The position numbers were made by a program, and so were the translations under genes. A DNA stretch of 46,912 nucleotides from Pirellula sp. (GTDB lineage Bacteria > Planctomycetota > Planctomycetia > Pirellulales > Pirellulaceae), in NCBI GenBank assembly GCA_021299695.1, contig JAJTEK010000049.1, positions 1-46,912 of the forward strand, written 5' to 3'. Shown one piece after another: positions 7,724 through 15,956 of the stretch. Within the stretch, counting starts at the first letter, position 1; every line of letters starts with the position of its first letter. The notes beneath the pieces were generated by a model, which did not search any database, was not told the origin of the DNA, and saw only the letters and a program-made list of their open reading frames with translations.

Positions 7724-8509
7724 ATGGCAAAGCGAATCATTTCTTATTCGCTCTATGGGACGAATCCCTTGTACATCGAGGGGGCGGTTCGAAATGTTCG
7801 GCTCGTGCCGAGCATTTATCCGGGCTGGACAGCCCGGGTGTATGCCTCGCAGGAGATCGATGCCGAATCGATCCGGAGGCTTGAGGATTTGGGGGCCGAG
7901 GTGATTCGCAAGCGGCGCGTCGATTTGGTTGACGGAACTTTTTGGAGGTTTTTGCCGGCCGGAGATTCAACCCTCGATGCTGTGATTTTTCGAGATACCG
8001 ATTCGCGTCTGAGCCGCAGGGAGGCTGAAGCCGTCGAGCAGTGGCTCCAGAGCGGCAAGGGGCTACACCTGATGCGAGATCATCCCGAGCATCAGGTGCT
8101 CATCATGGCGGGCATGTGGGGGTGTCGCGGTGGGGCGATTCGCGACATCGAGGCGTTGATCGCTAGCTGGGGGCTTTGGTCTCGCAAGGGCCATGACCAG
8201 GTATTTCTCCGGGAGATGATTTACCCGAGGTTTGAGGGGGATTTGCTCGTCCACAGCGAGTTGTTTTCCTATGGTGACGAATTTTGTTTGCCGTTTCCGC
8301 TGGTCCGCGAGCCTGGCCAGTACGTCGGATCGGTGATCGATCCGGACCGCGATTGGCTCAGGCCGGAGCAAATCCTTGAAAATCAACGTATTCTCGAGGG
8401 CTTAGAGCACCGGCATTTGCCGCGAGTCTCCCGGCGGCCTTGGATCAAAAGGCTCTTGCAGACCAAGCAATGGCTCCGAAGCCGTCTTCCCAATCGCGTT
8501 GGAGCCTGA
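7724..8509 (+). CDS. glycosyltransferase-like protein, GT-A type with DTD motif
   Basis: The product is 261 residues, cytoplasmic. It begins RIISYSLYGTNPLYIEGAVRN and contains VIFRDTDSRLSRREAEAV at about 92-109. The Asp-Thr-Asp matches the metal-binding DxD of GT-A transferases. Further conserved-looking stretches are MRDHPEHQVLIMAGMWGCRGGA and HDQVFLREMIYP, which fit nucleotide-sugar transferases that act on surface glycans. The donor and acceptor cannot be read from the sequence. The start at 7724 avoids overlap with the upstream gene. An M61 peptidase gene follows directly, perhaps on the same transcript. Confidence 0.5.
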   Translation: MAKRIISYSLYGTNPLYIEGAVRNVRLVPSIYPGWTARVYASQEIDAESIRRLEDLGAEVIRKRRVDLVDGTFWRFLPAGDSTLDAVIFRDTDSRLSRREAEAVEQWLQSGKGLHLMRDHPEHQVLIMAGMWGCRGGAIRDIEALIASWGLWSRKGHDQVFLREMIYPRFEGDLLVHSELFSYGDEFCLPFPLVREPGQYVGSVIDPDRDWLRPEQILENQRILEGLEHRHLPRVSRRPWIKRLLQTKQWLRSRLPNRVGA

Positions 8510-8573
8510 GAAACTATGCTCCATGCGAATTTCTACTGAGCACCCGTTATCCATTCGTTTTTTCACTTCCCCC

Positions 8574-10523
8574 ATGGACCGACTCGTCAGGGCCCTTTTG
8601 GTCGCTTGCTGCTTGTCGGTTTGGATTCCGGAGCATCGCGTGAGAGCCCAAGACGCATTGGCAGGTGAGTCGTTGGCCGGTGGGTCGTTGGCCGGACAGC
8701 CACTGGACACCGAATCGGTTTATTTCCGGGTTAGTTTTGACGAAGCGGCGATGCATCGGGTGTGGATCGAGGCCAGTTACCCGACCCAGGGGGCCAAAGA
8801 GTTGCGGTTGATGATGCCAGTATGGACACCGGGCAGTTACATGGTCCGCGAGTATGCACGTCAGGTCGAGAGCCTAGCGGCCTTTGACAAACAGAGTCCG
8901 CTCAAGTGTGTCAAATCAGATAAGAACCACTGGGTCGTGTCTTGCGAAAACACGCAGAGAGTGACCTTGCGTTATGCGGTTTATGGTCGAGAGATGGGTG
9001 TTCGGACCAACTGGATCGAGGAGCAGTTTGCGTTTCTCACCGGTGCAGCGACTTTCTTGATCCCGCAGGACGCTTTGGACCGCCGGTGTGTCCTCGAGTG
9101 CGTTCCGAGGGCAGGCTGGGAACAGATTGCGACTTCGTTAGATGTTTTATCGACAAGTCCGTGGGTGCGGACGGCGAAGAACTTTGACGAACTGGTCGAC
9201 AGTCCGGTGGTGCTCGGGAGCATCGACATCCAAGCTCAGGAGATTTCCGGTGTACCTCATTACTTGGCGACCGTTCCGAGCGAGGGTTGGGACACCAAGA
9301 AGGCGATGACCGATGCGGCTAAGATCATCAAGATCGAGCAGGAGTTTTGGGGCGAGGTGCCTTATCCGCAGTATTGGTTTTTGAATTTGTTGACAGAGGC
9401 TGGCGGAGGGCTTGAGCATGACAACTCGACGGTGCTCATGGCGAGTCGTTGGACGCAAAAGCAGCGGTCGAAGTATGTCGATTGGCTTGGGCTCGTCTCG
9501 CATGAGTTTTTTCATACTTGGAATGTCCGCAGGCTCAGGCCCAAGGGGCTCATGAAGTACGATTACAACCAGGAGCAGTACATTCAAGAGTTATGGATCG
9601 CCGAGGGGTTGACGAGTTATTACGACGATTTGTTTGTGATTCGATCGGGCTTATCGACCCCCAAGGAGTATCTCGAGCGGGTCAGCAAGAGCATTCAAAC
9701 GGTCCAGAATTCGCCGGGCCGTAGGGTGCAGAATTTGGTCGACAGCAGTTTTGACTCTTGGATCAAGTTCTATCGGCCTGACGAGAATGCCGCCAACAGT
9801 CGGATCAGTTACTATGTCAAAGGGGCGATTCTTGGAATGTTGCTCGACGTCCAGATTCGGCTTCGGTCGCAGGACAAGCACACGCTAGACGATTGCATGC
9901 GATTGCTCTGGCAGCGGCATCGTGCCACGGGTTACAGCAACGAGGATTTCTCCAACATCGTGCGGGAGTTGGGGGGCAAGCCCTTGGGGGATTGGCTCGA
10001 CGAGCAGTTGGGTTCGACCCAGGAGCTTGATTATCAGCCATTTTTGGACGCCTACGGTTTGACATGGAAGGCCAGCGATTCGTCCAAGGAGTTGCCACAG
10101 GACTCTGGCGCATCGTCGGGAGCTCCCAAGGTGACGGCAGGACAAATAGGCCTTGAGATGAGTCTTGTGGCAGGCAAGACACAGGTCGACAAGGTACTGC
10201 GGGGATTTGCTGGGAGTCGTGCTGGGGTGCAAGTCGGCGATGAGATCGTAGCCTTGGGTGGATACCGGGTCACGGCCGAGCAGTGGACCGAACGCGTTGG
10301 GATGTTGGAGATCGGTCAACAGACGACTCTTTTGGTCGCTAGGCGTGGTAAAATGCTTGAGCTCGGACTCGACTTGGCATCCGTGCCGCAGGTCGATTCG
10401 GCGCCGAGTTGGAATTTGGTAAGGGTCGACAAGCCGACCCCTGAGCAGGAAAAACGCTGGGGAGCATGGTTAGGGCTCCCGAGTTTGCCGGTCCAGGGCG
10501 ATCAGGAGTCGGGAACCAAGTGA
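8574..10523 (+). CDS. M61 family peptidase with C-terminal PDZ domain
   Basis: A secreted metallopeptidase of 649 residues. The signal peptide is MDRLVRALLVACCLSVWIP with Ala-Gln near residue 26. The N-terminal domain contains the family text VWTPGSYMVREYARQV. The catalytic site is SHEFFHTWNVRRLRP (His310, Glu311, His314) followed by the glutamate of WIAEGLTSYYDD, as in the M61 glycyl aminopeptidases. A PDZ domain occupies about 515-590 (GSRAGVQVGDEIVALGGY). Just after the signal peptide is a small tandem repeat, LAGESLAGGSLAGQPL, probably a linker. An in-frame ATG at 8523 would lengthen the signal peptide; the shorter one looks more normal. Confidence 0.87.
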   Translation: MDRLVRALLVACCLSVWIPEHRVRAQDALAGESLAGGSLAGQPLDTESVYFRVSFDEAAMHRVWIEASYPTQGAKELRLMMPVWTPGSYMVREYARQVESLAAFDKQSPLKCVKSDKNHWVVSCENTQRVTLRYAVYGREMGVRTNWIEEQFAFLTGAATFLIPQDALDRRCVLECVPRAGWEQIATSLDVLSTSPWVRTAKNFDELVDSPVVLGSIDIQAQEISGVPHYLATVPSEGWDTKKAMTDAAKIIKIEQEFWGEVPYPQYWFLNLLTEAGGGLEHDNSTVLMASRWTQKQRSKYVDWLGLVSHEFFHTWNVRRLRPKGLMKYDYNQEQYIQELWIAEGLTSYYDDLFVIRSGLSTPKEYLERVSKSIQTVQNSPGRRVQNLVDSSFDSWIKFYRPDENAANSRISYYVKGAILGMLLDVQIRLRSQDKHTLDDCMRLLWQRHRATGYSNEDFSNIVRELGGKPLGDWLDEQLGSTQELDYQPFLDAYGLTWKASDSSKELPQDSGASSGAPKVTAGQIGLEMSLVAGKTQVDKVLRGFAGSRAGVQVGDEIVALGGYRVTAEQWTERVGMLEIGQQTTLLVARRGKMLELGLDLASVPQVDSAPSWNLVRVDKPTPEQEKRWGAWLGLPSLPVQGDQESGTK

Positions 10524-10709
10524 GTCATTTAGCGAGTAATTTTCAGTGCTGTGTGGGTCGTTTCGGTTGAAAATCTGTCGATTAGGAACACTGGGCTGGT
10601 AAAATTTTCCGATTGCGGGTATTTAGTTGTCGAGACCCTGGGGTTGTTAGGTCATCAGGCCATTTGGGAACCAGGGAACAAGGATTCGTTGATTCTGAGG
10701 GATGCTGGT

Positions 10710-11093
10710 ATGTCAGTGAATGAAGAGGTTTTTTCCAAGGTACAATCTGCGTTGGTCGATGCATTGGGAGTCGACGAAGGCGATGTGACACCTGGAGCGA
10801 CGATGGTCGGAGATTTGGGAGCCGAGTCGATCGACTTTTTGGACATTGTTTTCAAGTTGGAAAAGGCTTTCGGAATCAAGATTCAGACCGAGGATTTGTT
10901 CCCCAAGGACATCTTGACCCAGAGCAATTTTGTCCAGGATGGCAAGGTCAACTCCAACGGTCTGTCGGAGCTCAAGAAGCGGATGCCTTGGGCGGATTTG
11001 ACGAAGTTCGAGTCGAACCCTCGGGTTCAGGATTTCGGAGACCTTTTGACCGTCAGCGACTTATGCCGCTACGTCCAAACCAAGTTGGCATAG
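10710..11093 (+). CDS. acyl carrier protein with extended C-terminal half
   Basis: A 127-residue acyl carrier protein. Ser40 in LGAESIDFLD is the expected phosphopantetheine attachment site. The start VQSALVDALGVDEGDVTPGATMVGDLG is typical of the family. Ordinary ACPs have about 80 residues. Here roughly 45 extra residues (DILTQSNFVQDGK to NPRVQDFGD) lie between the recognition helix and the final helix (LLTVSDLCRYVQTKL). The start has GAGGG about 8 bases upstream. The dehydratase gene begins 10 bases after the stop, so this is the first gene of a five-gene operon that supplies or modifies fatty acyl chains. Confidence 0.85.
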   Translation: MSVNEEVFSKVQSALVDALGVDEGDVTPGATMVGDLGAESIDFLDIVFKLEKAFGIKIQTEDLFPKDILTQSNFVQDGKVNSNGLSELKKRMPWADLTKFESNPRVQDFGDLLTVSDLCRYVQTKLA

Positions 11094-11103
11094 GACAACT
11101 GCC

Positions 11104-11688
11104 GTGCGTTGGTTCTGGATCGACCGATTTCTTGAGTTTGTGCGAGACACCAAGGCTCGCACGATCAAGAACGTGACCTTTGGCGAAGAGCCATTGGATA
11201 ATTACTTGCAAAGTCGTCCTCACTATCCCCATTCGCTGATGATCGAGGGGATGGCTCAGACGGGAGGTTTGCTCGTTTCGGAGCCCGAGGGTTTCACGCG
11301 CAAGACAGTTTTGGCCAAGGTGTCCAAGGCGGTTTTTCATCGCGTCGTGGTCCCTGGGGATTGCATTGAGCTTGTGGCTCTGGTTCAGAACAAGAGTTCC
11401 ACCGGTGCGGCGATCGAAGGGACGATCACCTGCGAGGGTCAGGTCGTAGCTCAGATGGAGTTATGGTTTGCGTTCCTCGACCAAAGTTTCGGTGCCGAGG
11501 CGCTTTTTCCACCTGAAGATCTGATGAGAACTCTGCGAATCCTGCGACTTTTCGACGTTGCGGTCGACACCGCGGGGAATAAAATACAACCTCCACAGCA
11601 TATGCTCGACGCGGAGTTGCAATCCGCCGAGGCGTTGCGACAAGCATCGCGAAGCAACCCTCTGGTTTTGCCCTCGGCATCCGACTAG
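11104..11688 (+). CDS. hotdog-fold 3-hydroxyacyl-ACP dehydratase (FabZ/FabA-like)
   Basis: The product is 194 residues, with GTG as start. It belongs with FabZ/FabA dehydratases, which remove water from 3-hydroxyacyl-ACP. The active-site region reads RPHYPHSLMIEGMAQTGG, with His40 or His43 and Glu48. In FabZ the His and Glu are separated by about 14 residues including Pro-Gly; here about six of these are missing. The later strands look normal (AKVSKAVFHRVVVPGDCIEL, AAIEGTITCEGQVVAQMEL). The tail of about 50 residues beyond the hotdog domain is unusual. It sits between the ACP and ketoacyl-synthase genes, which supports an acyl-ACP substrate. Whether it is catalytic or a binding variant is uncertain. 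Confidence 0.75.
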   Translation: MRWFWIDRFLEFVRDTKARTIKNVTFGEEPLDNYLQSRPHYPHSLMIEGMAQTGGLLVSEPEGFTRKTVLAKVSKAVFHRVVVPGDCIELVALVQNKSSTGAAIEGTITCEGQVVAQMELWFAFLDQSFGAEALFPPEDLMRTLRILRLFDVAVDTAGNKIQPPQHMLDAELQSAEALRQASRSNPLVLPSASD

Positions 11689-11743
11689 TGGTTGAGCGAC
11701 CTGTTGATCGGAAAAGCTCCGTTTTTTAGAAGGCTTAGGATTC

Positions 11744-13033
11744 ATGCGCCGACGTGTTGTCGTCACTGGAATGGGAGTCATCAATCCGCTCGGGCACGAT
11801 GTGTCGACGATGTGGAGCGCGCTGCTCGAGAGCCAAAGTGGCGTCGGACCGATTACGGTTTTTGACGCTTCTGGGTACCCGACGACCATTGCTGCCGAGG
11901 TCAAGCATTGGGATGTCTCGATGGTCGATGAGGACCCTGCGGTATGGAATTACCGTGGCAGGCACACACGTTTTGCCGTCGGCGCGGCCAAGCAAGCGGT
12001 GCTGCAATCAGGAATACTCGACACCTCGATCGATCCGACTCGAATCGGAGTGTACTTAGGGGCAGGTGAGGGAAACCAGAACTTCAGCAATTTCACCCGT
12101 ATGGTCGATGCGGCCGTGGTGGGGCCTGAGTTCAGCATGTCGCGATTCATCCAAAAAGGGATCGAGTTGATGGATCCTCGCGAGGAGATGGAGCAGGAGC
12201 CCAACATGCCCGCGGCGCACGTAGCGGCCTTGTTTGACGCCCAAGGCCCCAACAGCAATTGCTTGACGGCCTGTGCGGCCTCGAGCCAAGCCGTTGGCGA
12301 GGCGACCGAGTTGATCCGTGCCGGAGATGCCGATGTGATGATCGCAGGAGGATGCCACTCGATGATCCATCCATTCGGGCTGACAGGCTTTAGCCTTTTG
12401 ACAACGCTTTCCCAACGCAACGCAGAGCCCACTCGAGCATCCCGTCCGTTTGACCAAGGGCGCGATGGATTTGTGCTCGGAGAGGGAGCGGCGATTGTGA
12501 TCCTCGAAGAGTACGAACACGCGCGTCGCCGTGGGGCTGCGATTTATGGCGAGATTCTCGGCTACGGCAGTACCGCAGACGCTTACCGAATTACCGACAT
12601 CCACCCCGAGGGTCGCGGTGCGATCGGCTGCATGAAGCAAGCGATTGCCGATGCGAAGTTGAATATCGACCAGATCGGTTATGTCAACGCGCACGGAACG
12701 AGCACCCAGGTCAACGATCGGACCGAGACATTGGCTTGCAAAGGCGTTTTCGGGGACCGCGCAAGGCTCACGCCCGTATCGAGCACCAAGAGCATGATGG
12801 GGCATTTGATCGCTGCGGCCGGTGCCACTGAGATGATCGTGTGCATGTTAGCGATTCGCGATGGGGTATTGCCTCCGACGATCAATCAGGAGACCTCCGA
12901 CCCGGCTTGCGATTTGGACTATATTCCGAATGTTGCAAGGCCCTCGAAGATCCGCGTCGCTTTGAACAACAGTTTTGGGTTTGGTGGGCAAAACGTGACA
13001 TTGGCCGTCGGGGCCTTGCGCAACGAAAGCTGA
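11744..13033 (+). CDS. fabF: 3-oxoacyl-ACP synthase, FabF type
   Basis: A 429-residue condensing enzyme that extends acyl-ACP with malonyl-ACP. The N-terminus RRRVVVTGMGVINPLG is typical of FabF. The catalytic triad is intact: Cys177 in LTACAAS, His317 in VNAHGTST and His354 in KSMMGHLIAAAG, with Lys349 nearby. The glycine-rich end NNSFGFGGQN is present. The protein is complete and slightly longer than usual near 130-150. It is the third gene of the operon; the following gene starts 14 bases after its stop. No ketoreductase, enoyl reductase or malonyl transferase gene adjoins it, so it may serve a specialised acyl chain or share reductases with the main pathway. Confidence 0.9.
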   Translation: MRRRVVVTGMGVINPLGHDVSTMWSALLESQSGVGPITVFDASGYPTTIAAEVKHWDVSMVDEDPAVWNYRGRHTRFAVGAAKQAVLQSGILDTSIDPTRIGVYLGAGEGNQNFSNFTRMVDAAVVGPEFSMSRFIQKGIELMDPREEMEQEPNMPAAHVAALFDAQGPNSNCLTACAASSQAVGEATELIRAGDADVMIAGGCHSMIHPFGLTGFSLLTTLSQRNAEPTRASRPFDQGRDGFVLGEGAAIVILEEYEHARRRGAAIYGEILGYGSTADAYRITDIHPEGRGAIGCMKQAIADAKLNIDQIGYVNAHGTSTQVNDRTETLACKGVFGDRARLTPVSSTKSMMGHLIAAAGATEMIVCMLAIRDGVLPPTINQETSDPACDLDYIPNVARPSKIRVALNNSFGFGGQNVTLAVGALRNES

Positions 13034-13047
13034 AAAGTAGCCCATTC

Positions 13048-13470
13048 ATGAACATTTCCGATTCTGTGCTGCTGGCTTACTTGGACGACGCTCTGTCCGA
13101 AGAGAAAATCGCACAGATCGAACAAGCGATTCGAGCTGACGCGGATTTGCGATTAAGGATCGAGGCTTTGGTCGCCCAGCGAGACTCAGGCATGCATAGT
13201 CTCGGGGATATCTGGAGACGTCATCGTCTAAGTTGTCCGACCCGCGAGCAATTAGGAAGTTATTTGCTCGAAGCGATGCTTCAAGACTCCAGCGACTACT
13301 TGCGGTTTCACATCGAGGTCATCGGCTGCCGATACTGCCGAGCCAACTTGGCCGATTTGCAATTGGCGCAAGACCAGGCCAAGCAGTCCGAGGCGACCGT
13401 CGCACAGCGACGGAAGCGTATTTTTCAAAGCAGCGTCGGTAGGATGCGTACATTTCCTGAGGACAACTAA
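13048..13470 (+). CDS. small Cys/His protein, possible anti-sigma or zinc-finger regulator
   Basis: The product is 140 residues. The first part, MNISDSVLLAYLDDALSEEKIAQIEQAI, resembles the start of anti-sigma-type zinc-finger proteins. A His/Cys cluster appears later (FHIEVIGCRYCRANLADL: His, then Cys-X2-Cys). The classical anti-sigma spacing is His-X3-Cys-X2-Cys; here five residues separate His and Cys. The C-terminal end is basic (AQRRKRIFQSSVGR). The stop codon overlaps the ATG of the next gene as TAATG. A regulatory role over the operon is inferred, not shown. Confidence 0.5.
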   Translation: MNISDSVLLAYLDDALSEEKIAQIEQAIRADADLRLRIEALVAQRDSGMHSLGDIWRRHRLSCPTREQLGSYLLEAMLQDSSDYLRFHIEVIGCRYCRANLADLQLAQDQAKQSEATVAQRRKRIFQSSVGRMRTFPEDN

Positions 13471-13823
13471 TGCGCATCGGACAGATCATCACCGTCATTG
13501 CGGACCGCAAGTTTGGGTTCATACGCAGCGAGCACTTTCGCGACGACGTCTTTTTTCATTTTTCTACGTTAGAGAATCTCAATCCGAAGTGGTTGAGGAT
13601 CGGTCAGGACGTGGAGTTTGAGATCGACGAGTTGCTCAGGATCAACAAGCAGAAGCTGGAAGCGACGATTGTCCGCGAGCCGAGCAGGCCGCTGGCCTTC
13701 AAGCTTGACGAAGACATGATCGAGGGGTTAAGGCCATCGCACCATCCGAAGGCTCGGAGGCGCAAGCCGGGTTGGAAGGAAAAGAAATCGGACGGATCGG
13801 ACGGATCGGACGGATCAGTCTGA
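13470..13823 (+). CDS. cold-shock-domain protein with repeat-derived tail
   Basis: The product is 117 residues. Residues 1-70 form a cold-shock (S1-like) domain: MRIGQIITVIADRKFGFIRSE, then DDVFFHFSTLE, then VEFEIDELLRINKQKLEATIV, matching the RNP-type pattern GFI...DVFFH of single-strand nucleic-acid-binding proteins. A basic linker follows (HHPKARRRKPGWKEKK). The last ten residues, SDGSDGSDGSV, are written by an intergenic GGACGGATC repeat. The ATG overlaps the upstream stop (TAATG), so translation is coupled to the Cys/His protein. A role as an RNA-binding regulator is likely by family. Confidence 0.75.
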   Translation: MRIGQIITVIADRKFGFIRSEHFRDDVFFHFSTLENLNPKWLRIGQDVEFEIDELLRINKQKLEATIVREPSRPLAFKLDEDMIEGLRPSHHPKARRRKPGWKEKKSDGSDGSDGSV

Positions 13824-13863
13824 TCGGACGGATCGGACGGATCCGTCGGATCAGTCCGATCGA
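13787..13863. repeat. GGACGGATC tandem repeat, partly palindromic
   Basis: The 9-bp unit ATCGGACGG occurs three times in tandem, then ATCAGTCTG, two more units, and an inverted part (ATCCGTCGGATCAGTCCGATC). The 77-base block is dense in GATC sites and can fold on itself. Its first 40 bases code for the C-terminus of the cold-shock-domain protein and the rest lies beyond the stop. Confidence 0.75.
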
Positions 13864-13943
13864 GTACCTTGGTGTTATCTTGTAACTGGGGCCTAGGGTA
13901 GAAACCTGGAAATTGGAACCGAGAGAGGGGTTCCCAAGAAAAG

Positions 13944-14016
<73 letters not shown>

Positions 14017-14270
14017 ATGCAGATGGATGAGAAAATGTAAAACCCAGAGTGCATTTTGTCAATTCACCCGTAGGCTTTCTGAGCTCCTTTTGGAGCTAAA
14101 GCGTGGAGGTTTTCTTCCCATTTGGTACAATTAGGATCGTCGGTTACGCTCGGCTTTCTTCGGCTGTCCCTTTTCGTTTTCCGTTCGGTAACGCTATGAA
14201 TCCGCAATCCTTACGCTTACGGTTTTGCTTTCGGGTATGCCGGTTCTTTGCCGGGAACTCGATCGCTGGA

Positions 14271-15935
14271 ATGGCCACGGCCAAGTTCGTTGGTTTTTTG
14301 GTGCTTTGGCTGTGTCTTGTGTCTACGCCGAGTTTGGTCCGAGCGCAGTACACACCGGACCATCCAGTCGTCAAAGAAATGGTCGACCGCGGGGTCCTTT
14401 TTCTTTCGAAAAACCCGGTCCAATCGGGTGGCGATTCGACCTTTGGCATCCAGGTCCTTACGGCTTATACGATCTACAAGGTCGAGGGGGACCCGGATCT
14501 ACCTGTGGTCTCGCAGGGTATTCAACTTGCGAAAAACTACGTGGAGAAAACCTCGGTCGCCAGAGGTGGTTTCGACCATAAATCGATCTACAACATGGCC
14601 GTCAGTTGCATGTTGTTGGCCAGCGTCAGCGTCGATACTTTTGGACCGCAGTTGATCCAGGCTCGGGATTTTTTCATGCGGGTCCAGCAGCCTGGGGGTG
14701 GTTTTGGCTACATCGACGGATCCCACAAACCCGACAGTGCGGACATTTCCCAGACGCAGTATGTGCTTTTGGCCTTATGGACCATGGCGCAAACCGGGAT
14801 CGACGTTCCCGAGGACCGGGTGATGAAGACCTTGGCCTACCTCTACGCCGCTCAGATCAAAGACTCCCAGGGCAACTACACGGGCGGATGGCCTTATCAA
14901 TTCGAACCTGGCAACATGGGTCAATTCCAGTCGACCTCATCGTTGACTGCTTGCGGACTTTCGAGCGTGCTCATCGCCGGGGACATTCTCGGAGTGTTTC
15001 GCAACCGCTTGGCTGAAGCCGAGGAAGAGGACGGATTGATTCCGCCTGCGTTCAAACGGGTTTTGGCTGAGGCCGAGAAGAAGCGTAAGGGAGCCAACGT
15101 CGATCGGGCTCGGCTCGATGCTTGCGTGAACCTGGGCTTGGGCTTCAATCGCAGGAATCCTTACAGTCGGACGACTTGGCACTACTACTACTTGTACTCG
15201 GTGGAGCGATTCGAGTCCTTTTTGGAAATCGCCAGTGGCAAGCAGAACAAGAGTCCTCCTTGGTACAACGCTGAGGTCGACCGCATGAGAGCCGTCCAGG
15301 GTGCTAACGGTTCGTTCGGAGGGCAGGGGGCCAAGGATATCGACACGGTCCTCGAGCCACAAACAGCGACATCCCTTGCGATCTTGTTCCTGATTCGCAG
15401 CACTCAAAAAGCGATTGGAGAGCTAAAAGAAGCGATCGCTATCGGCGGCAACGAGCTTCCAGCCGATTTGGCCGGCGCAACGATGCTCAATGGCAAAGCG
15501 GTATCGAAGAACGAAGCTACGAGCATCGACGATGCGTTGAAGATGCTCGAAGATGACAAGAAATCGCAAGGAGAAGACAAGCTTGTTGCCGAGAAAATCA
15601 TCTTTTCGAAGGACCCAGCCCGTCGCAAGGACGAGCTGAATCGCTTCTCTCGACTCTTGCGGAGCAAGGATTGGCAAGCGCGACGAGTGGCCTCGAAAGT
15701 CCTCGGTCGCAGCGATGACCTAGACATGGTCCCGGAGTTGATTTTCGCTTTGAGCGACCGCGATACGGTCGTCAATCGCAACGCAGAGACCTCGCTACGG
15801 TTGATCTCTCGCAAACTCGACAAGTACCATTTGCCCAAAGAGGGTGGCGTCACCGACCAGGACCGGATCAAAGCCCAACGGGAATGGAAAACTTGGTACC
15901 TTGAACTTCGTCCTGATTACATCTTCGTCGAATAA
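14271..15935 (+). CDS. secreted alpha/alpha-toroid (prenyltransferase/squalene-cyclase-like) protein with HEAT-type end
   Basis: The product is 554 residues. The signal peptide is MATAKFVGFLVLWLCLVSTP with a likely cut after VRA. Residues 30-380 contain repeated helical hairpins with the Gly-Gly-Phe/Gly-Gly-Trp words typical of terpenoid-cyclase/prenyltransferase repeats (RGGFDH, QPGGGFGYIDGS, YTGGWPYQF, ANGSFGGQGAKD). The acidic catalytic motif of squalene cyclases is not seen, so it is likely a binding toroid. Residues 440-530 look like HEAT repeats (SRLLRSKDWQARRVASKVLGR, PELIFALSDRDTVVNRNAETSL). The start at 14271 gives a normal signal peptide; ATG 14196 is an alternative. The next gene begins 21 bases after the stop, implying an operon. 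Confidence 0.72.
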   Translation: MATAKFVGFLVLWLCLVSTPSLVRAQYTPDHPVVKEMVDRGVLFLSKNPVQSGGDSTFGIQVLTAYTIYKVEGDPDLPVVSQGIQLAKNYVEKTSVARGGFDHKSIYNMAVSCMLLASVSVDTFGPQLIQARDFFMRVQQPGGGFGYIDGSHKPDSADISQTQYVLLALWTMAQTGIDVPEDRVMKTLAYLYAAQIKDSQGNYTGGWPYQFEPGNMGQFQSTSSLTACGLSSVLIAGDILGVFRNRLAEAEEEDGLIPPAFKRVLAEAEKKRKGANVDRARLDACVNLGLGFNRRNPYSRTTWHYYYLYSVERFESFLEIASGKQNKSPPWYNAEVDRMRAVQGANGSFGGQGAKDIDTVLEPQTATSLAILFLIRSTQKAIGELKEAIAIGGNELPADLAGATMLNGKAVSKNEATSIDDALKMLEDDKKSQGEDKLVAEKIIFSKDPARRKDELNRFSRLLRSKDWQARRVASKVLGRSDDLDMVPELIFALSDRDTVVNRNAETSLRLISRKLDKYHLPKEGGVTDQDRIKAQREWKTWYLELRPDYIFVE

Positions 15936-15956
15936 CCATTCGCATAAGAAACAGCC

